Source: Bifidobacterium sp. B4142 (lineage in GTDB: Bacteria; Actinomycetota; Actinomycetes; Actinomycetales; Bifidobacteriaceae). From it: a DNA stretch of 64,000 bases. This document shows positions 29,651 to 38,684 of this stretch, one piece after another. The stretch is from contig NZ_JAFNMJ010000001.1 of assembly GCF_026537325.1 (NCBI RefSeq), positions 620,001 to 684,000 of the forward strand. The letters run 5' to 3'. Position numbers and translations under genes: made by a program. How positions within the stretch are numbered: position 1 is the stretch's first letter; every line of letters starts with the position of its first letter. A model generated the notes under the pieces. That model saw only the letters and a list, made by a program, of their open reading frames with translations. It was not told the origin of the DNA and searched no databases.

Positions 29651-32122
29651 TCATATGCGATTGTGCTTGCTCAACCAGCGCATGGCAAGGGCTCCCAGGG
29701 GGATGCGCAGCCAGTAGGTGGCTACACGGAAGACCAGAGTGGCCGAGATGGCCACACCTGAGGGGATGCCAGCCAGGCGGAAGGCGGAGAAGAGTACGGC
29801 TTCTATGGCCCCTAGGCCGCCAGGAGTGGGAACAGCCGAACCTAGCGTGTTGGCCAGAAGGAAGACGAAAGTGGTCTCGAAAACGTTGGTCCTGCAGCCG
29901 AAGGCCATCAGGGCGGCCCAGAAACTCATGCCCAAGGCGGCCGACTGCAGCACAGCACCAAGCACGGCCACTACCAGCTGCCGGGGCTGAGTCAATATCT
30001 CTACAAGGTGGCGGGCGTAGGAGGCCACAATGGGCATCAAACGTTCCATTACCATTCGTCGTGTGTACGGCAGGGCCATGATCAGTGCTGCGATGATGGC
30101 CACTGTTCCGATGACGATGACCAGGGTGTTGGTGGGGATCATCCCGGATAGGGTGTTGCGTCCGGTGAACAGTCCGATGACGATCAGCAGGCAGAAGGTG
30201 GTCGCGAACTGGACGGCCACCACGGCGCTCATGATGGCCGTGGCCATGGTGTTGCCATAACCGTCCCGTCGCAAGAACTGCAGGTTGACGAAGGCCGGCC
30301 CCACTCCGGCAGGCATGGAGACCGAGGTGAAGGAGGAGGCCACCTGGGATAGGAAGATACCCTTGAAATCGCGCTTGGCCGGATCGATGAAGACTCCTAG
30401 AGTGATGGCGCAACCCACCCAAGACAGTGATCCCAGCAGGAAGGAGAGCCCAGCCATCCAAGGATTGGCATTGCGGACGGTGCTGATGACCTGAGGCAGG
30501 TTGAACTGGGTGACAATGACTGCCACAGCTACCACCAAGAGGGCCAGGGCCACGAAGCTGCGCAGACTGAAACGTGAGAGGGTTACCTGGCCGGTCTCAG
30601 CCACCGACTCAGGGGGAGCCAGAGCCTGCAACTGTTTGCGCAGGTCAGTCAGAATCTGTCGATCCCAGCCGGGCAGGGCTTGGGTCTGTGCGGGAATGGC
30701 TACCATCTGGCAGAATGGCGATAGCCCCGCCAGGGTCTTGACACCCCAGGAGGCACGGGCGGCATCAATGGCTTGATCCACCCCGATCATTGTGGCAATC
30801 AAGGCCAGAAGCTGGATCCGGTCCAGGGCAATGTTGGCCTGGGAGCTGGCGCTGTCGCCGTTCTCCCAGCCGGCGATGACCATGGAGCCCGACTGGTCCA
30901 CGGCCAGAGTCTCCGGGCGGATGCGGCGGTGTGTGAAGCCGCGCTCGTTGGCCCGGCGAAGGTAGTCCATCAGCTGCTTGGCCCTGTCGGCGTCCAGGTT
31001 CTCAGGTTCCAGGGGATCAAGATGGACATCATCCTCCAGTACCAGAATTGAGGATTCGGCGCTCTCCGTCAGGCCATAAGGGTGCAGGGCGGGCAGCCCC
31101 AGGTCCCGCAATTCAGTCAGCAGGGCCATGTGGTGTTGCATGGAGTTTCTGACTGACCGGTCCCGGCGCATGGAGACTCCGGACAGCTTGATCCACTGCC
31201 AGAGCTGCATCAGATAGCCCATGGTGTGCAGCTGGCCGTCCATGACCGACACCGTGTAGGTGTGGCCTTGCCCGTCATGGGCTCTGTAGATGCGGGAGGC
31301 CTCAATGAGGTCGTCGTCGAGGGCTGGCAGGGGCTGGCCATCGGAGTCCAGACTGGGATCCTGACGTTCCAGACTCGTGGCATGGATGCCGATGGAGGCT
31401 ATCGCCTGCACCACCCCCTGCCCCCAGGCGCCCTTGTTCTGTGTGCCCGCCAGGTATCGGACGACCATGCCCATGATTCGTCCAAGGATAAGCGAGACCA
31501 GAACCCCGCTGGCCGAATTGGAGGATATAGCGACCATGATGATGGCCACGACGTATAGAGCGTTCCATCCCCACTTGACCGAGCTGCGCAGGCGACGGGG
31601 TCCTGCTGCGCTCAGGAAGGCAGCTAGACCGGCATAGAAGTCAGGCAGCAAGACGGGCGACCCTATGGCGTTCTGGGAGCTGAATGAGGCGATCAGGGTC
31701 GGGTTGCCTGCCTTCAGGATGAGGTCGGAGGTCAACATGACCAGCCCAAACCCCAGGAACATGGCCAGGGGGGCGGTGATGGCCTGGATCCATTCCCTGT
31801 TGACCAGCAGGTGGATTATCACGGCCAGGACCACGGTCACCGTCACCGCCTGTTGGAGGAAAGCGGTGGGTACGTCCATGAGCCAGTCCATGGCGTTGCC
31901 AGCCTGGCGCATGTCAGACTCGACTCCGGCCGCTATGCCTTTCAGGTAGACAGCTGCCAGGGTGACCAGGATTCCCAGGATCAGGGCTGCCAGGGCTCGA
32001 AGTAAATCTTCGGCATCATGGACCCGCTGGGGTGGGGTATCTCTGATGACGACTTGGTCTTCCTGCCCAGGGTGGGCGGAATCAGTGTCCTCGGGGGTGG
32101 TGGTCGACTGGGACGGGGTCAT
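29651..32122 (-). CDS. Flippase-like (LPG-synthase-TM/UPF0104) protein with pseudokinase-like middle region
   Basis: An 823-residue three-part membrane protein. Residues about 40-235 hold six or so transmembrane segments. Residues about 255-510 are soluble and kinase-like: residues 395-420 read HRRIRPETLAV followed by MVIAGWEN, the positions where a kinase has HRD…N and DFG. The catalytic Asp, Asn and DFG Asp are gone. Residues about 525-815 are the eight-helix flippase/LPG-synthase TM domain, with PAGVGPAFVNLQFL and GSAVPTPGGLGAIEA. The lipid substrate is unknown. It begins 2 nt after the purB stop, so the two share a transcript. Confidence 0.82.
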   Translation of the reverse strand: MTPSQSTTTPEDTDSAHPGQEDQVVIRDTPPQRVHDAEDLLRALAALILGILVTLAAVYLKGIAAGVESDMRQAGNAMDWLMDVPTAFLQQAVTVTVVLAVIIHLLVNREWIQAITAPLAMFLGFGLVMLTSDLILKAGNPTLIASFSSQNAIGSPVLLPDFYAGLAAFLSAAGPRRLRSSVKWGWNALYVVAIIMVAISSNSASGVLVSLILGRIMGMVVRYLAGTQNKGAWGQGVVQAIASIGIHATSLERQDPSLDSDGQPLPALDDDLIEASRIYRAHDGQGHTYTVSVMDGQLHTMGYLMQLWQWIKLSGVSMRRDRSVRNSMQHHMALLTELRDLGLPALHPYGLTESAESSILVLEDDVHLDPLEPENLDADRAKQLMDYLRRANERGFTHRRIRPETLAVDQSGSMVIAGWENGDSASSQANIALDRIQLLALIATMIGVDQAIDAARASWGVKTLAGLSPFCQMVAIPAQTQALPGWDRQILTDLRKQLQALAPPESVAETGQVTLSRFSLRSFVALALLVVAVAVIVTQFNLPQVISTVRNANPWMAGLSFLLGSLSWVGCAITLGVFIDPAKRDFKGIFLSQVASSFTSVSMPAGVGPAFVNLQFLRRDGYGNTMATAIMSAVVAVQFATTFCLLIVIGLFTGRNTLSGMIPTNTLVIVIGTVAIIAALIMALPYTRRMVMERLMPIVASYARHLVEILTQPRQLVVAVLGAVLQSAALGMSFWAALMAFGCRTNVFETTFVFLLANTLGSAVPTPGGLGAIEAVLFSAFRLAGIPSGVAISATLVFRVATYWLRIPLGALAMRWLSKHNRI

Positions 32123-32124
32123 GG

Positions 32125-33570
32125 TCAGTCGCGATCGAAGTCCACCAAGGTTCCGGCTGTGCCGGTGTAGGTTGTCGGCGTCAGGGCCTTGAGCCGACTG
32201 GCCGTGTCCTGGTCCAGGTCCAAGCCATCGATGAAGTGCTCGACATCCTCCCGGCCGATCCTCTTGCCCCGCATCAGCTCCTTGACCTGCTCATAGGGGT
32301 GATCCATGCCTGAGCGTCCAGCCAGTCCAGCGGCCCGCATGGCCGTCTGTATGGGCTCGCCTAGAACCTCCCAATTGCTGTCCAGCTCGCGGGCCATCAG
32401 GGTCTTGTCGGGGTGGATGGTCTGCAGGCCGCCGTCCAGGTTGTCCAGAGCCAGCAGGCTGTAGCCCAGGGCCGAACCTATGTTGCGTTGGGTGGTGGAG
32501 TCGGTCAGGTCCCGCTGCCAGCGGGTTTCGGTGAGGGTGGTGGCCAGGGTGTCCAGCAGGGCTCCCGAAATCTCCAGATTGGCTTCGGCGTTCTCGAAGC
32601 GTATGGGGTTGACCTTGTGGGGCATGGTGCTGGACCCTGTCGCGCCTTTGACAGGTTCCTGGGCAAAGACGCCTCGGGAGATGTACATCCAGATGTCCAC
32701 GGCCAGGTTGTGTAGGATCCGGCCCAGGTGGGCGATGTTGCCGAAGAGCTCGGCCTGCCAGTCGTGGGACTCTATCTGGGTGGTCAATGGGTTCCAGACC
32801 AGGCCCATCCGCTCGGTGATGAAGGTCCGGGTCAGATCAATCCAATCCACCTGCGGCAGGGCGGCCATATGGGCGCCAAAGGTTCCAGTGGCACCATTCA
32901 TCTTGCCCATGTAGTCCTGATTGCGGATCCGGTCCAGCTGCCGGTGCAGCCGGTGGACGTAGACCGCCATCTCCTTGCCTAGGGTGGTGGGTGTGGCCGG
33001 CTGGCCGTGGGTCAGGGCAAGCATGGGCAGATCGCGGTATTGTTCTGCCATGGTGGCCAGGTGGTTCTCGATTCGGGTGGCCTTGGGGAGCCAGACCTGT
33101 TCGACCCCGCCTCGGATGCAGCGGGCATAGGACAGGTTGTTGATGTCCTCGCTGGTGCAGGCGAAGTGGACCAGGGGAGTCAGCCTGGGAAATTGGGACT
33201 CGGGGCCAAGGGCTGTGGCTGCAGCCTCCAGACGGCGGTCGATGAAGTATTCCACTGCTTTGACATCGTGGTGGGTCTGGGCTTCGATACCTGCCAGTTC
33301 GGTGATGCCATCGGCATCGAAATCCTCGGGGATAGCCCGCAGATAAGCCTGCTCAGCCTTGGTCAGAGGCTTTACGCCCGGCAGGACCGGGTGCTGGCCG
33401 CTGCCCTGGTAGCCGTTGGCCAGCATGATCATCCATTCGACCTCGACCCGTATACGCTCGCGGTTCAAGGCAGGTTCACTCAGGTAGTCCACCAGATCGC
33501 TGGTCTGTCTGCGGTAACGTCCGTCCAAGGGGTTGAGGGGGATGACTGGGGTGATTCGGCTCAGGTTCAT
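32125..33570 (-). CDS. purB: Adenylosuccinate lyase
   Basis: A 481-residue lyase acting twice in purine synthesis: SAICAR to AICAR, and adenylosuccinate to AMP. It belongs to the fumarase/aspartase superfamily; the signature GSSTMPHKVNPIRFENAE is near residue 310. HGQPATPTTLGKEMAVY and FACTSEDINNLSYA supply the catalytic His and nearby residues. The length is normal for the long (E. coli-like) form. It lies between the lipase-type gene and the flippase-like gene on the minus strand. Confidence 0.95.
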   Translation of the reverse strand: MNLSRITPVIPLNPLDGRYRRQTSDLVDYLSEPALNRERIRVEVEWMIMLANGYQGSGQHPVLPGVKPLTKAEQAYLRAIPEDFDADGITELAGIEAQTHHDVKAVEYFIDRRLEAAATALGPESQFPRLTPLVHFACTSEDINNLSYARCIRGGVEQVWLPKATRIENHLATMAEQYRDLPMLALTHGQPATPTTLGKEMAVYVHRLHRQLDRIRNQDYMGKMNGATGTFGAHMAALPQVDWIDLTRTFITERMGLVWNPLTTQIESHDWQAELFGNIAHLGRILHNLAVDIWMYISRGVFAQEPVKGATGSSTMPHKVNPIRFENAEANLEISGALLDTLATTLTETRWQRDLTDSTTQRNIGSALGYSLLALDNLDGGLQTIHPDKTLMARELDSNWEVLGEPIQTAMRAAGLAGRSGMDHPYEQVKELMRGKRIGREDVEHFIDGLDLDQDTASRLKALTPTTYTGTAGTLVDFDRD

Positions 33571-33642
33571 GACTCCAGCCTAGACGACCGGGTCAACCAG
33601 CAGGAATCGATATGAGTGCTCTTGGGGGTCCGCGTGTCCCGC

Positions 33643-35070
33643 TCATCGCCGCAGCCTGCCGCGGTAGTAGCGGGTCTCCTGCAGATCGCCCTCGATGGCT
33701 TGGGCGAAGTGGTCGTCCTGACGTCGTACGGCTGGTGAATTCTGATCGCTGGCATCAGCCCAGGCCGCACGTTGGTAGGCCATGCCATGGGTGGATTCCT
33801 TGCCGGGGCCGGCAGTGGTCACCGACCGGCCAGTTTGGTTGCCACCTGGAGGGGGAGGTCCGCCCGCCCTTCCCCTGACAGTCAGTTGATTGGGCCGCGA
33901 GGGGTTGTCGGCTCCATCAAGACTGGAGACCAGTTCCTCGCGCATCTCCACGCTGGTGACCCAGGTGTCTGACCCTATCTGGCGGTGAGCGATGGGTGAT
34001 CCGACGGTCACGATGTGATCGAAGTGGTAACGGTTGGAAAGATCCGAGGCCATGGTGGCGGCCACGATGCCGCCCTGGGAATGACCTACCAGGCTGACCG
34101 GATCGTCCGGACGCACCCCGGCCTCCCGCATGGCCTGGTCCACTAGACGCAGGGAGGCCGCACTTTCGCGCACTGAAGCCTTGTCGCTCATGAGCTGGAT
34201 GTTTTGGCCCCAGCCGATGGGGGAATCGAGATGGGAGCTGGTGCCGGGTATGTAGACCAGCCAGCGGTCCTTGCCGTCCGCCTCCCGATATCGTTGTACA
34301 GCGATGGTTGCGTAAGGAATGCCGTCCCGGCAGGATCCCAAGGCCTCCAGATTCTGCAGAGCGGTGGCGATGTCATGAGCCTCGCCCAACCCCTTGCCCT
34401 GTGGCTGGACAGGATCCATCGTGAGCCGGTCACCCTGAAGATGAGCGAGTATGAAGGGCACCAGCAGACCTGGATCGGTGACCAATCTGCCAATAGGATC
34501 ATGGTAGTCTGAAGTCAGGTCGGACGCGGCGGCGGCCAGCAGAGGCTGATGGATGCCGGCTGTAGTTTCCAGAAATTCCTGGAATTGCGAGGCATCCAGG
34601 TTGCCGGTCAGTTTAGCTGCTCCCAGGCTCAGACCGATGGTTCCCAACATGTACGGGGCGATGGGCTGAAAGAGGGTCACGGCCGTGGATATCAGGGAGT
34701 CCATCAGCTTTTCCATGAATGATTCCGCATGCGAGTACAACCCGTAGGCCTTGGTCAGCCGATCGGCCACAGATTGGAGTTTGGTGCGTAGGTTTTCGCA
34801 GGACTGAGCTTGGTCACGGCAGAAGGTCACCATCAGGTCCAGGGGCAGACGGGCGTGACCTGGTGGCGGCACGGCAGCCTGGGCGCAGGGGAGTGCCGGC
34901 AGTCCTGGCATGGTTCTGCGGATGGCCTGATCGGTAAGAATCCATTGTGTCTGCAGGGTGGCCAGGGCACCACCTGCCTGGTTGAGCCGGTCCGCCATGC
35001 CGGTCAGATGATCCAATTCGGTGCTGGTGTAACCGTTGGCGTCTGGTGCGGCAGTGATCGTCCGCTTCAT
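33643..35070 (-). CDS. Lipase-type alpha/beta-hydrolase with N-terminal helical (WXG-like) region
   Basis: A 475-residue protein. The first 150 or so residues are helical without catalytic motifs, resembling partner domains of WXG/LXG substrates. A short hydrophobic stretch near 130-155 (LFQPIAPYMLGTIGLSLGAAKL) follows. The alpha/beta-hydrolase part has LVYIPGTSSHLDSP (oxyanion strand) and the nucleophile elbow SLVGHSQGGIVAAT near residue 330. STHGMAY near residue 435 could hold the catalytic His. No signal peptide is visible. Its start overlaps the WXG-like small gene by 4 nt (ATGA), implying co-translation and perhaps complex formation. The substrate is unknown. Confidence 0.72.
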   Translation of the reverse strand: MKRTITAAPDANGYTSTELDHLTGMADRLNQAGGALATLQTQWILTDQAIRRTMPGLPALPCAQAAVPPPGHARLPLDLMVTFCRDQAQSCENLRTKLQSVADRLTKAYGLYSHAESFMEKLMDSLISTAVTLFQPIAPYMLGTIGLSLGAAKLTGNLDASQFQEFLETTAGIHQPLLAAAASDLTSDYHDPIGRLVTDPGLLVPFILAHLQGDRLTMDPVQPQGKGLGEAHDIATALQNLEALGSCRDGIPYATIAVQRYREADGKDRWLVYIPGTSSHLDSPIGWGQNIQLMSDKASVRESAASLRLVDQAMREAGVRPDDPVSLVGHSQGGIVAATMASDLSNRYHFDHIVTVGSPIAHRQIGSDTWVTSVEMREELVSSLDGADNPSRPNQLTVRGRAGGPPPPGGNQTGRSVTTAGPGKESTHGMAYQRAAWADASDQNSPAVRRQDDHFAQAIEGDLQETRYYRGRLRR

Positions 35071-35396
35071 GGTTGGCTCTCTTGATCGATCACGTTCAAG
35101 GTGCGTCCTGCCTGGACACGCTGATCCTGGCAGAGGGCATCCATGGCCCGTACCTGGGCCCGGTAGGCCTGAGCGGCCTTTCCCTGCCAGTCGACCCTAA
35201 GAGCTTGGCCGGCTAACTCGCTCAGGTGGACCAGGGTTGTTCTCGACTGCCGAGCCATATCGGCCAGCATGGTCCGGCAGCGGGCTGCCCGTGCGTGGCA
35301 GGGGCAGGCTCCGGCCGCCTCAGGATCGGACAGGTAGGAGGACTGCTCGAGGAAGGAGCCCCAGGTTGGTAGTAACGATGGTGATGACTTGTCCAT
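35067..35396 (-). CDS. Small WXG-like helical protein
   Basis: A 109-residue protein with a Trp-Gln-Gly turn (VDWQGKAAQAYRAQV, near residue 68) flanked by two predicted helices. This is the helix-turn-helix pattern of WXG100-superfamily proteins. A cysteine cluster at 30-40 (CPCHARAARC) is unusual for that group. Its stop overlaps the start of the hydrolase gene, so the pair is probably made together. Export by an Esx-type machinery is possible; no secretion ATPase is in the window. Confidence 0.6.
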   Translation of the reverse strand: MDKSSPSLLPTWGSFLEQSSYLSDPEAAGACPCHARAARCRTMLADMARQSRTTLVHLSELAGQALRVDWQGKAAQAYRAQVRAMDALCQDQRVQAGRTLNVIDQESQP

Positions 35397-35522
35397 GCGC
35401 CTACTTCATCACCGCGGTCACGCTTGCATGGCGTCGATTGGGCTATGTGGTCGAATGTTGCCTGACCCGTTTTGATGGGGACAGGTCTTTGCAAATGGTT
35501 GAGCAATGCCTGGTATGGCCGG

Positions 35523-36056
35523 TCACCAGGGTTTGACGCCCTTTTCCTGGTCCTGGTGGCCGCCCGTATTGCCTGTTGGGTTGGGGGAGGAGGAGGGATC
35601 GCTCTGTTGTTGGTTGCGCTTGAGCAGATCCTCCACCTCAGCCTCCTGCTGCTTGGTCAGCCCAGAGGATGAGCCCTTGCCTGATTCGCTCTTTCCATCC
35701 TGCCCATTCTTGGTTTTGTCTGCTTGTTGTTTTTTGAGTACCCGTTCCGTACGTTGGGTCAGCGCAGTACTGGTCGCTTGGTTGGCCTGCGCGGCCTGCC
35801 TGGTCTTCGGCAGAAGCAAGGGGCCCGGCCGCGCCGCTTGGGCGAAAAGGCGGTCTGCCTGATCTTGCAGCGCCTTGATTGCTGCCGGGTCTGCCTGTGG
35901 GTTTCGGGCCTGCCGGATGCTGGTGTTCAGTGTGCGCGTGGCCTCGTTGTAAGTGGCGATGGCTCTGACGTTGATCAGGCCCCATGCCCCGGCCAGCGCT
36001 GCTATCAGGGCTACAACAATAAGAACCAGACGCGTTCGAAGGATCTTCCTGCTCAT
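35523..36056 (-). CDS. Small membrane-anchored protein at the end of the MoxR/VWA operon
   Basis: A 177-residue protein. One N-terminal transmembrane segment (LVLIVVALIAALAGAWGLI, about residues 11-30) is followed by an Ala/Gln-rich helical region and a Lys/Ser/Gln-rich disordered tail (GSSSGLTKQQEAEVEDLL, then PSSSPNPTGN). The start ATG 36056 has GAGGAG before it and overlaps the upstream VWA stop (ATGA). The family is not recognised. Position suggests an accessory subunit of the MoxR/VWA complex facing the cell surface. Confidence 0.7.
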   Translation of the reverse strand: MSRKILRTRLVLIVVALIAALAGAWGLINVRAIATYNEATRTLNTSIRQARNPQADPAAIKALQDQADRLFAQAARPGPLLLPKTRQAAQANQATSTALTQRTERVLKKQQADKTKNGQDGKSESGKGSSSGLTKQQEAEVEDLLKRNQQQSDPSSSPNPTGNTGGHQDQEKGVKPW

Positions 36057-37081
36057 AGCAATCTCCTCGAAGTACGGATCCATTGCCCTGCCTCAACCAG
36101 GACCAGGACCAGTTCCACCAGTGCCAAGGGCCAGACCAGTGGAGTGACATGTCGGCGTACCTGGTCGACCGTGGTCACCCGGTAGCGCTTGGAGACCGAA
36201 GCCGTAGCACCCTCGTGGACGGTGACCCCCTTGACCAGGGCCTGATAGTGGCCGCTCATCTCGTCGGCCATGGCCTTCAAGGTGTTCGGGTCCATGGCCG
36301 AGATGCCCGGCTGGCCGGTCTGCGGATCCTTCACCCAGCCTCCGGCATCGCTGCCGCCCACATCGGAGGTCAACGGCACCGTGCCTCCCTTGACTGAACC
36401 GGTTCCCAGGACAAAAGCCTCGTCCAACCCTTCTCTAAGAGCGCTGAAGGATCGCCGTTCGTCCCTGCCGGTCTGCTCCCCATCGCTGATCAGATAGAGC
36501 AGGATCCGGTCGTTGGGATGTCGGTCCTTGGTCTGCTTCAATGCCAGAGTCAGCCGATCGAGAGGAGCGTCCAGACTGGAACCCGAGGAACGGGAGGTGG
36601 GCTCTGTGGTCAGCCCACGGGCCCAGTTGTCCACAGCTCGTACGTCGGGGGTCAGGGGCAGATCGACGCTGGCCGAGGCACCGAAACTCAGAGCCGAGAA
36701 GGATGCATCCGGATAGATGTCGACCAGGTCTCGAACGGCCGCCTTGGCCGCCTCCAACCGGCTCATGCCGTCCTGGGTTCCATATCCGGCATCCTTGACT
36801 GCCATGGATCCGGTCACGTCAACCGCAATGAAGACATCAGTGGCGTTGACGGCCTTGTTGGTGGTTTTGCTGACGGTGCTGGGAGTCAGGACCATGAGGG
36901 CCAGGATCAGGACCATGGCGGTGCGTCGGGCCAGGGCCCAGCGATCGGCATCCGTATCCTGTCCCTTACGCAGTCCATGGATGACCAGCGCAATGGCCAG
37001 GAGCAAGAGCAGGCCTGCCAGAAGGCCGCCGGCCACCCAGCCCAGAGCAGGCTCAAAGGTCAGGGACTTGAGTATGTTCAT
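36053..37081 (-). CDS. VWA-domain membrane protein (BatA/BatB-like), second copy
   Basis: A 342-residue protein with two N-terminal transmembrane helices (about residues 10-35 and 50-70), a von Willebrand A domain, and one C-terminal helix (PLALVELVLVLVE). The metal-site motif is DVTGSMA: the D-x-S-x-S motif has Thr in place of the first Ser. Further VWA features are LISDGEQTGRDE and SFGAS. ATG 37081 is chosen over a longer in-frame start at 37144 because it overlaps the upstream stop (ATGA) like every other junction in this operon. Confidence 0.82.
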   Translation of the reverse strand: MNILKSLTFEPALGWVAGGLLAGLLLLLAIALVIHGLRKGQDTDADRWALARRTAMVLILALMVLTPSTVSKTTNKAVNATDVFIAVDVTGSMAVKDAGYGTQDGMSRLEAAKAAVRDLVDIYPDASFSALSFGASASVDLPLTPDVRAVDNWARGLTTEPTSRSSGSSLDAPLDRLTLALKQTKDRHPNDRILLYLISDGEQTGRDERRSFSALREGLDEAFVLGTGSVKGGTVPLTSDVGGSDAGGWVKDPQTGQPGISAMDPNTLKAMADEMSGHYQALVKGVTVHEGATASVSKRYRVTTVDQVRRHVTPLVWPLALVELVLVLVEAGQWIRTSRRLL

Positions 37082-38154
37082 CGCTTCAGCCTCCAGGCCA
37101 GGAGCAGATATGCGGACAGGGCCAGGGCCAGGGCCAGGGTCCACCAGCCGGGTGCATCCACCAGGCTGGACTGCTCCTGCTGGCGTGGGTCGGCTCCATG
37201 GCGACGTTCGATCCGGCGGACCAGCGCGTTGATGGAGTTCCCATCCTGCCGTCGCAGGAAGATACCGCCACGGGCTTCGATCAGCCGCTGCATCTGCTTG
37301 GTGGTCTCATCCTCGGTGCCTTGGTCCGGTCCCGAATAGAGCCCGTCCACCGCGATTTCTGCGGCCGAGGTCAGCTTGAGCGCCTCTTCCAGGGTGTACG
37401 TGGGTTTGCCGGAGACCACGTTATCGGTGGCCAGGACCAAGGAGCTCGAACGTTGGTCGGCCTTTGCCGGTCGGGTTTGGTTCTTGGGAGCGAATTGCGG
37501 CAGGAGCGCAGCGCAGCCCACCAGTCCGTCGCCGATCAGTGAGGTGGTGTCCCGGCGGTTCTGCGTGCCCTCCAGCCAGTCGCTGATGTCCTGGTACTGT
37601 CGTCCGCTCATGGCGTCGATGCGGTCCTGGGATTGCACCCCGTCCAGGATCCGCCGAGCCTTGCTTAATTCGGCAGTGATCATGTCATAGTCATCAGTCA
37701 GGGGGAAGACGGTGCGCGATGTGGAGTTGAAGATGCTCAGAGCCATGCGTTCGCCCCGGAAGTTGCGGACCAGATCGAGGTAGGAGGCGATCACCTGCCG
37801 GTCGTAGGGCAGGGTGGACCCGGACACATCAAGACATAGGACAATATCGCGGTTATGACCCTCCTCCAATGTCCGATCGACCCGGGCGGGCCTTGCAGCC
37901 AGGCTTAAAACCATCATCAGGGCCAGAGCGAGCAGGATTGCGGCGCAGCGCTTCAATCGCCGCCAGCGCCGCAGGGCCTCGTGGCCCTCCTCGGTGTCCA
38001 GGTCGTTGTCCAAGGTCCAGATCCGGGCTCCCGGTTCCTGATCCGGCCGGCCACGACGTGCCATACGGTGAGCCAGCAGGCCCACTGCCAATGCCAGGAC
38101 CAGAGCCAGGACCGGCAGCCAGGGCCACCTCCAGGACAGATTGCCTATGCTCAT
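37078..38154 (-). CDS. VWA-domain membrane protein (BatA/BatB-like), first copy
   Basis: A 358-residue protein with an N-terminal transmembrane helix (LPVLALVLALAVGLLAH), a second at about 70-90 (CAAILLALALMMVLSLA), a VWA domain and a terminal helix. The MIDAS motif is intact as CLDVSGSTLP; VLATDNVVSG is the second metal-loop region. The C-terminus is a simple Leu-Ala repeat (LALALALSAYLLLAW), encoded by a GGCCAG-type DNA repeat at 37118-37137. ATG 38154 overlaps the upstream stop (ATGA). It pairs with the following VWA gene as in BatA/BatB systems. Confidence 0.84.
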   Translation of the reverse strand: MSIGNLSWRWPWLPVLALVLALAVGLLAHRMARRGRPDQEPGARIWTLDNDLDTEEGHEALRRWRRLKRCAAILLALALMMVLSLAARPARVDRTLEEGHNRDIVLCLDVSGSTLPYDRQVIASYLDLVRNFRGERMALSIFNSTSRTVFPLTDDYDMITAELSKARRILDGVQSQDRIDAMSGRQYQDISDWLEGTQNRRDTTSLIGDGLVGCAALLPQFAPKNQTRPAKADQRSSSLVLATDNVVSGKPTYTLEEALKLTSAAEIAVDGLYSGPDQGTEDETTKQMQRLIEARGGIFLRRQDGNSINALVRRIERRHGADPRQQEQSSLVDAPGWWTLALALALSAYLLLAWRLKR

Positions 38155-38684
38155 CGTGGCCACCGTTCAATCAAATCCCGTACCCAGTCGGCTGCCTGAT
38201 TCACCGTGGCGTCAGTTCCCTCGCTGTCCCGTGGAAGGGCGAATTCGGGCGGGTAGAGGGCATCTATGGTCTGTCGAAGCAGATCCAGACCCTGCTGCGT
38301 ACTCGGCGTGCGGGGCTGAGCCTGGATTTCGGCCAAAGTCTTGGATTTCATGTCGCTGTTCCAGGAGTGGGAGGCAAATCCACGAGCGATAGTGGCCAGT
38401 GCTGTCATGGCCTGGTCGCGGTCCAGATGGCCCTTGTTGTACTGGGCCACCACCTGATCAATCCGCCGACGCCATGCATCGAGGGAGTCAGAGCTCGCCT
38501 GGATCGGATGCTCTTCCTGCTGACGGCGGAACATAGGCAAAAGAATGGCCGCTCCGGCCAGGGCCAGGGCCAGTATGATGGCGGTCGTTGTCAGAGCCAA
38601 CAGCCAGGTGGGCTGGGTCATGGTGGGCATGACCTTGATTCGGCCATGATCGGACGCAAGACGAATCAGGACGACACCACTCAT
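38151..38684 (-). CDS. Single-pass membrane protein within the MoxR/DUF58/VWA operon
   Basis: A 177-residue protein with one strong transmembrane segment (LLALTTTAIILALALAGAAILL, about residues 28-50). The rest is a cytoplasmic helical domain with DAWRRRIDQVVAQYNKG, rich in charged residues. In related operons this slot holds a small membrane protein between DUF58 and the VWA genes. ATG 38684 overlaps the DUF58 stop (ATGA). No enzymatic motif is visible. Confidence 0.75.
   Translation of the reverse strand: MSGVVLIRLASDHGRIKVMPTMTQPTWLLALTTTAIILALALAGAAILLPMFRRQQEEHPIQASSDSLDAWRRRIDQVVAQYNKGHLDRDQAMTALATIARGFASHSWNSDMKSKTLAEIQAQPRTPSTQQGLDLLRQTIDALYPPEFALPRDSEGTDATVNQAADWVRDLIERWPR

Noticed and set aside
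37118-37137. GGCCAG-type direct repeat as a possible mobile-element or CRISPR remnant
   Set aside because: It encodes the Leu-Ala repeat of a membrane helix in a VWA protein; no spacers or element ends.
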